Of a stretch of 64,000 nucleotides of DNA, positions 27,493 to 35,471 are shown one piece after another (position 1 is the stretch's first letter; each line of letters starts with the position of its first letter). Location of the stretch: assembly GCA_902788175.1 (NCBI GenBank), contig CADAJF010000006.1:1-64000 (forward strand), given 5' to 3'. This stretch comes from an uncultured Bacteroidia bacterium. Its GTDB lineage: Bacteria > Bacteroidota > Bacteroidia > Bacteroidales > UBA932. Below the pieces are notes generated by a model. The model had not been told where the DNA came from. It made no database searches and saw only the letters and a list, made by a program, of their open reading frames with translations. The translations under genes and the position numbers were made by a program.

Positions 27493-27540
27493 ATCAATAT
27501 TTATGTTTAACCAGTTCTAATGCTTATGAGAAAAATCAAA
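27493..27540 (+). repeat. 48-bp inverted repeat shared by the starts of the first two susC genes (copy 2)
   Basis: Partner of 26935-26982, with one mismatch. It covers the leader end and the first seven codons of the second susC. Confidence 0.85.
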
Positions 27541-30500
27541 GCTTTTTTCATGACTGCGGCACTCCTGCTTGCGAGTGTGTCTGTCTTTGCGCAGAACATC
27601 TCCGTGGGCGGAACAATCACCGACATTTCGGGTACCCCCCTGGAGGGAGCGGCAGTAGTTGTCAGCGGAACAACCAATGGTGTCGTCACCGGAGCTGATG
27701 GTAAATACGCCATCACCGTCCCGGCAAACGCCACCTTGAATGTTTCCTACATCGGTTTCCTAAGCCAGGATATCCCGGTGAACGGCCAGCGCGTCATCAA
27801 CGTCGTCCTGGAAGAGGATACCAATCTCCTGGACGAGACCATCGTGGTTGCCTTCGGCACCACCACCAGGGAAGCCTTTACCGGCTCCGCGTCCGTCATC
27901 AAGTCCGAGGACCTGCAGCGTCGCCAGACCACCAACGTCACCAACGCCCTGGTGGGCCAGGTGGCCGGTCTGCAGATCAGGGGTGCCTCAGGTGCTCCGG
28001 GTGCAGGCTCCGGTTCCATCAACATCCGCGGTATTGCTTCCATGTATGCCGATACGGATCCGCTGGTGATTGTTGACGGCGCCCCCTACACCGCTTCCCT
28101 TTCCAATATCCCCCAGGGCGATATTGAAAGTGTCACCGTCCTCAAGGACGCCGCTTCCGCCGCCCTGTACGGCGCCCGCGGCGCCGCCGGCGTCATCCTG
28201 GTCACCACCAGGCGCGCCAAAAACAATGATGCCATCGTCAACTTCGATGCCCGCTGGGGTGTGAACTCCCGCGCCATCATGGACTACGACACCATCACTG
28301 ACCCGGCCGAATACTATGAGGCTGCCTACACCATGCTCTACAACAACCACTACTATAATGGTGGTATGTCCGTGGAGCAGGCCAACCTCCAGGCCAACCA
28401 GGATATGCTCAAGTACCTGGGTTACCAGGTCTATACCGTTCCTGAAGGCCAGCAGCTGGTGGGCGTGAACGGCAAGCTGAACCCCGCCGCCACGCTGGGC
28501 TATGCCCTCAAGGACAAGGATACCGGTGAGACCTACTGGCTGCAGCCGGACCGCTGGGCCGACTATGCCTACGGCAAGTCCATGCGCCAGGAATACAACG
28601 TGAGCGTGAACGGCGGCACCGACAAGTCCTCCTTCTACGCCAGCCTGGGTTACCTCAACGACGACGGTATCATCTCCTACTCCGGCTACGAGCGCCTGTC
28701 GGCCCGCCTCAAGGCAGACTACCAGGTGAAGAAGTGGCTGCGCCTGAGCGGCAACGTGGGTTATGTGAACTCCAAGACCCTGTCCACCCCCAACATGGAC
28801 ACCTCCCTGGGTTCCACCAACCTGATGTACTACACCACCCGGATTGCCCCCATCTACCCGGTCTTTGTCCGTCACCTGGACGCTAACGGCAACCCGGCCA
28901 TCCGCACCGACGCCAACGGCAACCAGCAGTACGACTACGGCGTACCCGGCAGTGACTATCCGGTGGCCCGCGCCTTCCTGCAGACAGGTAACCCCCTGGG
29001 TTCCAACAAGTACAACACCCACTACACCCTGGGCAACCAGTTCAACGGAACCTTCGCCGCAGATGCAGAAATCACTCCCTGGCTGCGCCTGAACATCTCC
29101 TCCAACGTGAACTGGGGACAGACCTACTATCACCACTACGACAACGCCCTCTACGGCCCCAAGGTAAGCATCAACGGTGAACTGACCAAGTACCAGAGCT
29201 ACAGCCTGCGCACCAACAACACCCAGACCCTCACCTTCCACAAGATGTTCGGCGAGCACAGCGTGAACGTCCTGCTGGGCCATGAGTACTACAACACCAA
29301 GACCCGCTACCTGGAAGCTGTTGCCCAGGGTCTCTTCTCCCCGGAAATCCAGGAAATCAACGCTGCCGCCAAGAAGGCCGATGCCAAGGGTTACACCTCC
29401 GAGTACAACGTGGAAGGCTACTTCGTGAGCGCCCAGTACAACTTCAAGGAAAGGTACTACCTCTCCGGCTCCTTCCGCCGCGACGCCACCTCCAACTTTG
29501 CCAAGGATCACCGCTGGGGTAACTTCTGGTCCATCGGCGGCGCCTGGATCCTTTCCAAGGAAAGCTTCCTGCAGGATGTGACCTGGCTGGATATCCTCAA
29601 GCTGAAGGCTTCCATCGGCCAGCAGGGTAACGACAGCATCGGCAGCTACCGCTACATCGACACTTATTCTCTTTCCACTTCCGGAACCTATACAATGTCT
29701 CCCACCTTCAGTTCGTTGGGTAACCCGAACATCACTTGGGAAACCACCACCAATATGAACGTGGGTGTTGAATACAGCGTCCTGCACGGCCGTCTGTCCG
29801 GTAACCTGGACTTCTACAACAAGATTGTCAAGGACCAGCTGTTCTGGCTCTCCAATCCGGAGCACTACGGCGCCCGCGGTTACTATGGCAACATGGGTGA
29901 CATCCGCAACCTCGGATTCGAGGCTGTGATCAATGCCCAGCTTGTACGTACCAAGAACGTTGACTGGGGTGTGAATCTTAACTTCTCCCACAACAGCACC
30001 AAGATCCTGAGCCTCCCCGAGACCAAGATGGTAGATCCCGAGAACGGCTACCGCGGCTTTACTGAGAGCAGCCAGTGGCTCTGCGAAGGCGGCCCCCTGT
30101 ACAATGCTTTCCGCCGCGTCTATGCCGGTGTGAACGAGAAGGGCGAGGCCCTCTACTATGTAGATTCCGCCCTGGAGGGCAAGACCGACCGTCCCGGAAC
30201 GAACTACGACCAGACCACCACCAACCCCAACCAGGCCACCATGTACGCACTTGGCTCCCTGCTGCCCAAACTCTTCGGCGGCTTCAGCACCAACCTGCGC
30301 CTGTACAACTTCGATGTGGCCCTCACCTTCGACTACCAGCTGGGCGGTAAGATGTACGACTCCCGCTATGCAGGCTTCATGTCTCCCTGGGCCGACTCCG
30401 GCGACGCCGGCAGCACCTTCCACAAGGATTGGGTGAAGTCCTGGTCCCCGAACAATGCGGACAGTTCCCTCCCCCGCTGGTTCTACAACGACCAGTATTC

Positions 30501-30759
30501 CACCGGTGCCAGCGACCGCTTCCTGACAGATGCCAGCTACCTTAACTTCCAGTCCTTCAGCGTAGGGTATTCTTTCCCTTCCAAGTGGACCAAGGCCATT
30601 GGCATCTCCCGCGCCCGCATCTATGCCATGGGTGAGAACCTGTGGTTCTGGTCGGCCCGCAAGGGTTTGGACCCGCGCTACTCCTACACCGGAAACACCA
30701 CGGTGGCCGTGTATTCCCCGGTCCGTACCATTTCCGGCGGTATCCAGCTCACGTTCTAA
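27520..30759 (+). CDS. SusC/RagA family TonB-linked outer-membrane transporter (middle unit)
   Basis: The 1079-residue transporter has a signal peptide ending 'SVSVFAQ', a carboxypeptidase-like domain ('ISVGGTITDISGTPLEGAAVVVSG'), the TonB-box region 'ETIVVAFGTTTREAFTGSAS', a plug ('SINIRGIASMYADTDPLVIVDGAPY', 'VLKDAASAALYGARGAAGVILVTTRRA') and a barrel ending 'GGIQLTF'. Its first 100 residues closely resemble those of the susC at 35472 and differ from those of the left-arm susC. Codon use is extremely biased to C/G-ending codons, unlike the right-arm unit, suggesting high expression or a different history. Its leader shares only the last part with the other two susC leaders and lacks their AAACGGACGTTT site. 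Confidence 0.95.
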   Translation: MLMRKIKAFFMTAALLLASVSVFAQNISVGGTITDISGTPLEGAAVVVSGTTNGVVTGADGKYAITVPANATLNVSYIGFLSQDIPVNGQRVINVVLEEDTNLLDETIVVAFGTTTREAFTGSASVIKSEDLQRRQTTNVTNALVGQVAGLQIRGASGAPGAGSGSINIRGIASMYADTDPLVIVDGAPYTASLSNIPQGDIESVTVLKDAASAALYGARGAAGVILVTTRRAKNNDAIVNFDARWGVNSRAIMDYDTITDPAEYYEAAYTMLYNNHYYNGGMSVEQANLQANQDMLKYLGYQVYTVPEGQQLVGVNGKLNPAATLGYALKDKDTGETYWLQPDRWADYAYGKSMRQEYNVSVNGGTDKSSFYASLGYLNDDGIISYSGYERLSARLKADYQVKKWLRLSGNVGYVNSKTLSTPNMDTSLGSTNLMYYTTRIAPIYPVFVRHLDANGNPAIRTDANGNQQYDYGVPGSDYPVARAFLQTGNPLGSNKYNTHYTLGNQFNGTFAADAEITPWLRLNISSNVNWGQTYYHHYDNALYGPKVSINGELTKYQSYSLRTNNTQTLTFHKMFGEHSVNVLLGHEYYNTKTRYLEAVAQGLFSPEIQEINAAAKKADAKGYTSEYNVEGYFVSAQYNFKERYYLSGSFRRDATSNFAKDHRWGNFWSIGGAWILSKESFLQDVTWLDILKLKASIGQQGNDSIGSYRYIDTYSLSTSGTYTMSPTFSSLGNPNITWETTTNMNVGVEYSVLHGRLSGNLDFYNKIVKDQLFWLSNPEHYGARGYYGNMGDIRNLGFEAVINAQLVRTKNVDWGVNLNFSHNSTKILSLPETKMVDPENGYRGFTESSQWLCEGGPLYNAFRRVYAGVNEKGEALYYVDSALEGKTDRPGTNYDQTTTNPNQATMYALGSLLPKLFGGFSTNLRLYNFDVALTFDYQLGGKMYDSRYAGFMSPWADSGDAGSTFHKDWVKSWSPNNADSSLPRWFYNDQYSTGASDRFLTDASYLNFQSFSVGYSFPSKWTKAIGISRARIYAMGENLWFWSARKGLDPRYSYTGNTTVAVYSPVRTISGGIQLTF

Positions 30760-30765
30760 TTACAT

Positions 30766-30771
30766 AGGAGG
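30766..30771 (+). promoter_or_regulatory. Strong Shine-Dalgarno AGGAGG before susD
   Basis: Lies 9 bases before the ATG at 30781. Clear Shine-Dalgarno sequences are uncommon in Bacteroidota. It fixes the susD start at 30781 rather than the in-frame TTG at 30775. Confidence 0.7.
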
Positions 30772-30780
30772 AAATTGTAT

Positions 30781-32454
30781 ATGAAAAAAATAAGTATTCT
30801 CTTTTCTACCCTTGCCGCTGCAGCCCTTCTTCTGACCGGCTGTATCAAGGAAACCAGCCCGATGACCAGCACCGTTACGGTGTTGCAAGCCGGTGCGGCT
30901 CCCGGTTCCTACCAGAACTTCGTGGACGCCATCACCGGCTCCCTTGCGGGAACGTTCACTTACGGCGGAGCAAGCAACAAGTATCCGTACGACTATGGCT
31001 ATCCGTCCTTCTTCCTCATGCGTGACGTGATGGGCAATGACATCGTCTGCGAAACCTCCGGCTCCGAGTGGTACACCACATGGTATGCCTGCGGTACAGG
31101 CCTGGGGCCGGGTTATGCCATCTGCCAGATGCCCTGGACCTATTATTACAAGTGGATCAAGAACTGCAACAACGTGCTGCTGCTCTACAACGCAGATCCT
31201 ACCGAAGAGAAGCAGGCCGGCGCCGGTATTGCCTACGCCATGAGGGCCATGTTCAACATGGATTTGGCGCGCATGTTCTGCCCTACAACCTATGCACTGG
31301 ACAAGCAGGCCATCACCGTTCCCATCGTCACGGAGGAAACGGAGTTAGGCGACACCTATTCCAACCCCCGCGCCACCAATGAAGTAATGTGGCAGCACAT
31401 CCTCGACGATCTGGACAAAGCTGAAGAACTGATCGCCGGCTACGAGCGCCCGGACAAGTACACCCCGGACCTTTCCGTGGTGTACGGCTTCAAGGCCCGC
31501 GCCTACCTGACCATGGAGAACTGGGCCAAGGCGGAAGAATATGCCAAGAAGGCCAAGGCAGGCTACACCCTGATGAACAAGGAGCAGTACCTGAGCCAGA
31601 CCACCGGTTTCAATACGCCCAACTCCTCCTGGATGTTCGGCCTTACCTTCAAACCGGACGATCCTAACATCCTCATCAATGACGCCGACTCCTGCTGGGG
31701 TTCGCAGATGATCATTGAGGTGAGCCCTTCCGGTTGCGGCTTTTCCGCCAACTACGTGGGTCCCAAGCGTATCGACTACCACCTCTTCTCCACCATCCCC
31801 GCCACGGACTTCCGCCGCATGTGCTGGGTGGACTTCGCTCTCGACGACCTGGGCGGCAAAGCAGCCATCACCGAGGCCCTGGGCGCTTACTCCGACGACC
31901 CGGCCGGCCTGTACAACACCGGCTATGTCATTTCCACTACCAAGTCATATGTGGGCGGCATGCCCGTGAAGTTCCGTCCCAAAGACGGCGAGCACAAGGA
32001 CCAGTACAAGGCCTTCACCGTGGCAGTTCCCCTGATGCGCGTAGAGGAAATGTACCTGATTGAGGCCGAGGCAGCCGGCATGCAGGACGAGGCCCGCGGC
32101 AAGACCCTCCTCGAGGCCTTCGCCAAGACCCGTGACCCTCAGTACGAGTACGGTACCCACGTGGACACCTACTACGGAAGTTCGAAACTTTTCCAGAACG
32201 AGGTCTGGTGGCAGCGCCGCGTGGAGCTATGGGGTGAAGGTTTCGCCACCTTTGACATCAAGCGTCTGCAAAAGGGTGTTATCCGCAGCTATCCCAACAC
32301 CAACCACCCTGCCGGCAACCGCTGGAACGTCTCTTCCACTCCTGATTGGATGACCCTGTGCATTGTAGGTACCGAAACCAACTACAACAGCGCTTGCGAG
32401 CAGAATCCGACGCCCATCAAGCCCGCCGCCGATTCTGACGAGTACACCTGGTAA
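30781..32454 (+). CDS. RagB/SusD family nutrient-binding lipoprotein (middle unit)
   Basis: The 557-residue lipoprotein (lipobox LTGC, Cys21) shows the SusD pattern. N-terminal elements are 'TYYYKWIKNCNNVLLLYNADP' and 'AGIAYAMRAMFNMDLARMFCP'. The C-terminal signature is 'RVEEMYLIEAEAAGMQDEARGKTLLEAFAKTRDP ... RRVELWGEGFATFDIKRLQKG'. It is the surface lid and binding partner of the SusC 21 bases upstream. The start follows a strong Shine-Dalgarno sequence. The ligand cannot be read from sequence; no glycosidase gene lies anywhere nearby, which argues mildly against a glycan-degrading locus. Confidence 0.94.
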   Translation: MKKISILFSTLAAAALLLTGCIKETSPMTSTVTVLQAGAAPGSYQNFVDAITGSLAGTFTYGGASNKYPYDYGYPSFFLMRDVMGNDIVCETSGSEWYTTWYACGTGLGPGYAICQMPWTYYYKWIKNCNNVLLLYNADPTEEKQAGAGIAYAMRAMFNMDLARMFCPTTYALDKQAITVPIVTEETELGDTYSNPRATNEVMWQHILDDLDKAEELIAGYERPDKYTPDLSVVYGFKARAYLTMENWAKAEEYAKKAKAGYTLMNKEQYLSQTTGFNTPNSSWMFGLTFKPDDPNILINDADSCWGSQMIIEVSPSGCGFSANYVGPKRIDYHLFSTIPATDFRRMCWVDFALDDLGGKAAITEALGAYSDDPAGLYNTGYVISTTKSYVGGMPVKFRPKDGEHKDQYKAFTVAVPLMRVEEMYLIEAEAAGMQDEARGKTLLEAFAKTRDPQYEYGTHVDTYYGSSKLFQNEVWWQRRVELWGEGFATFDIKRLQKGVIRSYPNTNHPAGNRWNVSSTPDWMTLCIVGTETNYNSACEQNPTPIKPAADSDEYTW

Positions 32455-32474
32455 ACCCTTAAAGGATTAGCAAT

Positions 32475-33359
32475 ATGAAAAAATACTTTTTTATCATAGC
32501 TTCCGCCCTGGCGGTGTTCGCCCTCGCCTCCTGCGAAAAGGACAAGTACGGCACCCTGCCCGGGAACGACACCAAGCCCCACGCCTTCATCAAGGTTATG
32601 GGTGCAGCGCTCCCCAACGACCCTGACTGTGACGCCGTTGTCCGTATAGCGGCCAACAGCGCCACCCAGGAAGTCTATCTCTTCGCTGAGACCGAAACTG
32701 CCAAGGACGCCCGCGGCATGAGCGACGAGGCCTATGCCGACTACGTCGTTGCCAACGGAACCAAGGTGGCCCTGTCCACCAATACCTTTGACGGAGCCCA
32801 GGGCGCAGACATCCTGATGCCCAAGCTCTTCGGCTCCAACGTGGTTTCGGCCGTGGCCGTAGGTGCCAATGGCAAGAGCATTGTTTACGGTGAATATACC
32901 GGCATCAGGTGGAACACTGTTGCCATGGGCAAACACAAATATGGCTCAAGCGCCATATACAACAATTTGCCCACCCCCGGCCAGTACAAGGAGGGTGTCC
33001 TGCTCCAGCAGAGCGACGACGACAAGACCCTCTTCCGCCTGAAGGATCTGTACAGAGAAGGTGTACACCTGCAGTTCCGCACTTATCCGGACTATGTCGG
33101 CGAGGACGAGGACGGCAAATATGTGTTCTGCCGCGTACCCGCCCAGGCCACCTCGCTGACCCACCCCAGCTATGGGGCCATGAGCATCCGTGACATGGGT
33201 TACCGTTACGGAGACGACTCCTACATTTTCGAGGGTGGCTACGAAGGCGGCATGTATGCTGACTACAGCACTTTCCTGTGCATGTCCGTTTACGTGAGCG
33301 CCGGTAACTTCGGTGCCGCATACGACGTATTTACCCCTACTTCCTACCCGACTAACTAA
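32475..33359 (+). CDS. SusCD-associated lipoprotein, unknown (middle unit)
   Basis: The 294-residue protein has a lipobox LASC (Cys20). The mature part begins with an Asp/Lys-rich stretch, then beta-rich sequence ('HAFIKVMGAALPNDPDCDAVVRIAANSATQEVYLFAETETAKDA'), and ends in a domain with 'GVHLQFRTYPDYVGEDEDGKYVFCRVPAQ'. I do not recognise a named family. It starts 20 bases after susD and is followed by a strong terminator, so it is the last gene of a three-gene SusCD operon. By position it should be a surface-exposed accessory or ligand-binding lipoprotein. Unlike the two outer units, no protease follows it. Confidence 0.65.
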   Translation: MKKYFFIIASALAVFALASCEKDKYGTLPGNDTKPHAFIKVMGAALPNDPDCDAVVRIAANSATQEVYLFAETETAKDARGMSDEAYADYVVANGTKVALSTNTFDGAQGADILMPKLFGSNVVSAVAVGANGKSIVYGEYTGIRWNTVAMGKHKYGSSAIYNNLPTPGQYKEGVLLQQSDDDKTLFRLKDLYREGVHLQFRTYPDYVGEDEDGKYVFCRVPAQATSLTHPSYGAMSIRDMGYRYGDDSYIFEGGYEGGMYADYSTFLCMSVYVSAGNFGAAYDVFTPTSYPTN

Positions 33360-33380
33360 TCGGTCAGGATACTTTTAGCC

Positions 33381-33416
33381 AGAGGGCGGCCTTTCTCCGG
33401 GCCGCCCTCTTTTTTG
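33381..33416 (+). terminator. Rho-independent terminator of the middle SusCD operon
   Basis: AGAGGGCGGCC (33381-33391) pairs perfectly with GGCCGCCCTCT (33400-33410) around an 8-nt loop, followed by a T-run. The 3' arm from 33402 onward is part of the 80-bp repeat, so copy 2 carries only a broken half of this terminator. Confidence 0.9.
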
Positions 33417-33481
33417 TGCGCTAACCCTCCAGCTCTTTGAGGTAGCGTGAGAGGGTGTTGGGATGGACGCCCAGCCGGCGG
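33402..33481. repeat. Perfect 80-bp direct repeat, copy 1
   Basis: Identical to 34684-34763. It contains half of the operon terminator plus a duplicate of the 3' end of the invertase gene (complement of its last 19 codons and stop, ending within 'GVHPNTLSRYLKELEG'). Here the coding frame runs into unrelated sequence, so this copy is a gene fragment. Confidence 0.92.
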
Positions 33482-33531
33482 CTTCGAACGCGTATTTTTG
33501 CAAGGATTTTTAGAATCTGCCGATAAATCCG

Positions 33532-33539
33532 TAAATTTG
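33532..33539 (+). promoter_or_regulatory. Candidate -7 box TAAATTTG of the DUF1016 gene
   Basis: Exact TAnnTTTG match 20 bases before the start codon; another, TATTTTTG, lies at 33493-33500. Both are inside the segment bounded by the 80-bp repeats, so the gene carries its own promoter. Confidence 0.55.
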
Positions 33540-33559
33540 AAACCTAATACAGAACAGTC

Positions 33560-34624
33560 ATGAACGACCTCATCAAAGATATCACCCCCAGCGAACTCCA
33601 GCAGATAAGCACCCGTATAACCGACGGCGTAGGCAACATCATTGAGCAATCCAAGCGAACCATCGCCGTTTACCTCAACAGCGAGGTCTCCATGACTTAT
33701 TGGAAGATAGGCAAATACATTGCTGGAGAGCTCGATGCCATCGGTGAGGACAAGTATGGTTCCATGATAGTCGCGACAGTGTCGCAACAATTGACGGAAC
33801 AGTTTGGTAAAGGTTATACCAGGGCAGGGATCTTTCGTATGGTTAAGGTAGCGCGGGCATTTCCTGAAGCAGAGATAGTCGCGACACTGTCGCGACAATT
33901 GACATGGAGTCACTTCATCGAGCTGGCCGAAGTCTCCGATCCCACCAAACGCCTCTTCTATCAGCAGATGTCCATCCTCTATCACTGGAGCGTGCGCCAG
34001 CTGCGTGACCAAGAGGACAAAATGGTCTACGAGCGTTCGCTAATAGCCGCCAAACCGGAAGACGAGCAAGTGAAAGTGCTCACGACTGTTGCCGATGGAG
34101 GCATCACGCCCGACGTCATCCTGAAGAGCAGCTACGTGGTAGATTTTCTGGGCCTCAAACGGGGATTCTCAGAGGAAGAGCTGGAAGACGCCGTAGTGGA
34201 GCAGCTGGAAAAATTCATCATGGAGCTCGGTCGGGACTTCGCATTCCTGGAGCGCCAGAAGAAGATCCCGGTAGATTCCATAGACTACAAGCTGGACCTT
34301 CTCTTCTACCATCGCCGCCTTCACCGGCTGCTGGCCATCGACCTTAAGCTGGGCAAATTCAAGCCTGAGTACAAAGGGCAGATGGAACTCTACCTCAAGT
34401 ACCTGAAGAAGTACGAGATGCAGCCTGGAGAAGAAGAGCCCATCGGCCTGCTGCTATGCAGCGAAGGCAACACGGAGCACATCGAGCTACTGATGCTGGA
34501 TGAGCAGAACATCAAGGTGGCCCAATATCTTACCGTCCTGCCGGAGAAACAATGGTTTATAGACAAGATGAGCCGTTCCATTGCCATTGCCAGGGAGCTG
34601 CAGGACAGGAAGGAAACCGAATAA
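33560..34624 (+). CDS. DUF1016 (YhcG-type) PD-(D/E)XK nuclease-like protein
   Basis: The 354-residue protein has the two DUF1016 parts. The N-terminal DNA-binding-like domain includes 'SMTYWKIGKYIAGEL', 'KGYTRAGIFRMVKVARAFPEAEIVATLSRQLTWSHFIEL' and 'LRDQEDKMVYERSL'. The C-terminal nuclease domain includes 'VVDFLGLKRGFSEEELEDAVVEQLEKFI' and a PD-(D/E)XK-like core around 'IDYKLDLLFYHRRLHRLLAIDLKLGKF'. Such genes are frequent in mobile and defence-related loci, but the target and biological role are not settled. It is a solitary gene inserted between the convergent ends of the SusCD operon and the invertase, bounded by an 80-bp direct repeat, a sign of recent acquisition. Confidence 0.88.
   Translation: MNDLIKDITPSELQQISTRITDGVGNIIEQSKRTIAVYLNSEVSMTYWKIGKYIAGELDAIGEDKYGSMIVATVSQQLTEQFGKGYTRAGIFRMVKVARAFPEAEIVATLSRQLTWSHFIELAEVSDPTKRLFYQQMSILYHWSVRQLRDQEDKMVYERSLIAAKPEDEQVKVLTTVADGGITPDVILKSSYVVDFLGLKRGFSEEELEDAVVEQLEKFIMELGRDFAFLERQKKIPVDSIDYKLDLLFYHRRLHRLLAIDLKLGKFKPEYKGQMELYLKYLKKYEMQPGEEEPIGLLLCSEGNTEHIELLMLDEQNIKVAQYLTVLPEKQWFIDKMSRSIAIARELQDRKETE
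33766..33903 (+). repeat. Two near-identical 30-bp repeats inside the DUF1016 gene
   Basis: 33766-33795 and 33874-33903 differ at 2 of 30 positions and share GATAGTCGCGACA and ACAATTGAC. They encode 'IVATVSQQLT' and 'IVATLSRQLT'. The GTCGCGAC core is itself palindromic. Confidence 0.75.
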
Positions 34625-34629
34625 CAGAA

Positions 34630-34652
34630 CCCCCGTCCGGGGATTTGTTTTA
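34630..34652 (+). terminator. Weak terminator candidate after DUF1016
   Basis: A short CCCCG/CGGGG stem (34631-34635 with 34638-34642) has a very small loop and is followed by a partly T-rich stretch. Marginal. Confidence 0.3.
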
Positions 34653-34683
34653 TCCGTGTCGGTCGGTGAACCAGATGATGATT

Positions 34684-34763
34684 CCGCCCTCTTTTTTGTG
34701 CGCTAACCCTCCAGCTCTTTGAGGTAGCGTGAGAGGGTGTTGGGATGGACGCCCAGCCGGCGG
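34684..34763. repeat. Perfect 80-bp direct repeat, copy 2
   Basis: Identical to 33402-33481. This copy contains the functional 3' end of the invertase gene, while its terminator half-arm is orphaned. The unit from one repeat start to the next is 1282 bp. Confidence 0.92.
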
Positions 34764-35299
34764 GAGAGGGTCCTTATGCTCATCCCTTCCTCTTTCCAAC
34801 GCAGGATATCGGCTTTGCGGGCATCGAAAATCCGGCGCTCCTTGGATGGCCCCGCAGGCCTTCCCAACTTGACTCCCGCGAGTTTTTTTGCGGCCAGGGC
34901 TTCCCGCGTGCGCTGGGAGATGAGGTTGCGCTCAATCTCCGCGGCCAGCGAGAAGGCAAAGGCGATGATCTTGGCATTCAAGCTGTCGGATAGTTCGAAA
35001 TTGTCCTTGATGGAATAGATGCGGATTCCCTTCTGCGAGCAGGTGTTCAGGATGGACATCACCATCATCATGTTACGCCCCAGGCGGGAGAGTTCCGTAC
35101 ACACCAGAATATCCCCTTCACGCATTCTCCGAAACGTTTTACCCAGGGTTCTCTTGGATAGCTGTTTGGTTCCGGAAACCTTCTCCTGTACCCAGCGGTC
35201 CACCTCCCAGTTTCTTCGGTGGCACCAGTTTTCAATCTCAAAATGCTGTCCCTCATAAGATTGCGTTTCCGTACTCACACGAATGTAGGCGAAAATCAT
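34703..35299 (-). CDS. Mpi-type serine DNA invertase/recombinase
   Basis: From the ATG at 35299 this is a 198-residue serine recombinase. It opens 'MIFAYIRVSTETQSYEGQ' with the catalytic Ser9, followed by 'ELSRLGRNMMMVMSIL', the E-helix region 'AFAFSLAAEIERNLISQRTREAL', and a C-terminal Hin-like helix-turn-helix ('MSIRTLSRRLGVHPNTLSRYLKEL'). Length and wording match the master DNA invertase Mpi family of Bacteroidota, which flips promoters by inversion between short inverted repeats. A longer start at 35335 overlaps the likely -7 box and is disfavoured. It sits between SusCD units, beside the inverted susC leaders whose site it may recognise. Its last codons are duplicated at 33402-33481. Confidence 0.88.
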   Translation of the reverse strand: MIFAYIRVSTETQSYEGQHFEIENWCHRRNWEVDRWVQEKVSGTKQLSKRTLGKTFRRMREGDILVCTELSRLGRNMMMVMSILNTCSQKGIRIYSIKDNFELSDSLNAKIIAFAFSLAAEIERNLISQRTREALAAKKLAGVKLGRPAGPSKERRIFDARKADILRWKEEGMSIRTLSRRLGVHPNTLSRYLKELEG

Positions 35300-35334
35300 T
35301 GCGTCCTGTTTAGGTTTTTGGATTATTCTTGACA

Positions 35335-35342
35335 TAAAGATA
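35335..35342 (-). promoter_or_regulatory. Candidate -7 box TATCTTTA of the invertase gene
   Basis: On the - strand a TTTG lies 18 bases upstream of TATCTTTA. The box overlaps the first in-frame ATG (35335), which argues for translation from 35299. Confidence 0.45.
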
Positions 35343-35381
35343 ACAAATTAAGAGTTAAATCAAAAGAGCTAATAAACTAAA

Positions 35382-35393
35382 AAACGGACGTTT
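35382..35393 (+). other. Candidate Mpi-type invertase crossover site, copy B
   Basis: AAACG-GA-CGTTT, in inverted orientation to 27034-27045. The GA/TC centres are compatible with inversion of the intervening 8.3 kb. Confidence 0.55.
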
Positions 35394-35462
35394 ATTGGTG
35401 GGGCAGATTTCGCCGTTAGGATTTTTTGAAACTAGTTTTTTGTATCAATATTTATGTTTAAC
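35382..35462 (+). repeat. 81-bp susC leader repeat, copy B, with candidate promoter
   Basis: Matches copy A (26964-27045, opposite strand) with a single-base length difference in a T-run. TTTG at 35425-35428 and the weak -7-like TATTTATG at 35449-35456 are 20 bases apart. Confidence 0.9.
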
Positions 35463-35471
35463 TAATGCTTT

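Larger units (their letters stand above)
26956..27519. other. 564-bp regulatory region between divergent susC genes
   Basis: No gene is visible. Beyond the leader repeat and the 48-bp inverted repeat it holds three further imperfect copies of the crossover-site pattern (27046-27057 AAAAG-AG-CGTTT, 27197-27208 TAACG-CT-CGTTT, 27451-27462 AAACG-AG-CATTT). It also has a weak -7-like TATCTTG at 27428-27434 facing the + strand susC, a small palindrome CCAAATATTTGG near 27142, and a CG-rich alternating stretch near 27275-27297. The region looks built for DNA rearrangement or complex control. Confidence 0.5.

Noticed and set aside
33511..33525. AGAATCTGCC as a third end of the fold-back element at 2207
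   Set aside because: Only the first 8 bases match the 17-bp terminal repeat.
33402..34763. 80-bp repeats as attL/attR of an integrated element
   Set aside because: No integrase lies between them, they are much longer than usual att cores, and only one gene is enclosed. A duplication or insertion scar fits better.
35300..35335. Longer start of the invertase (12 extra residues)
   Set aside because: The ATG overlaps the likely -7 box, and related invertases begin at the 'MIFAYIRVS' position.
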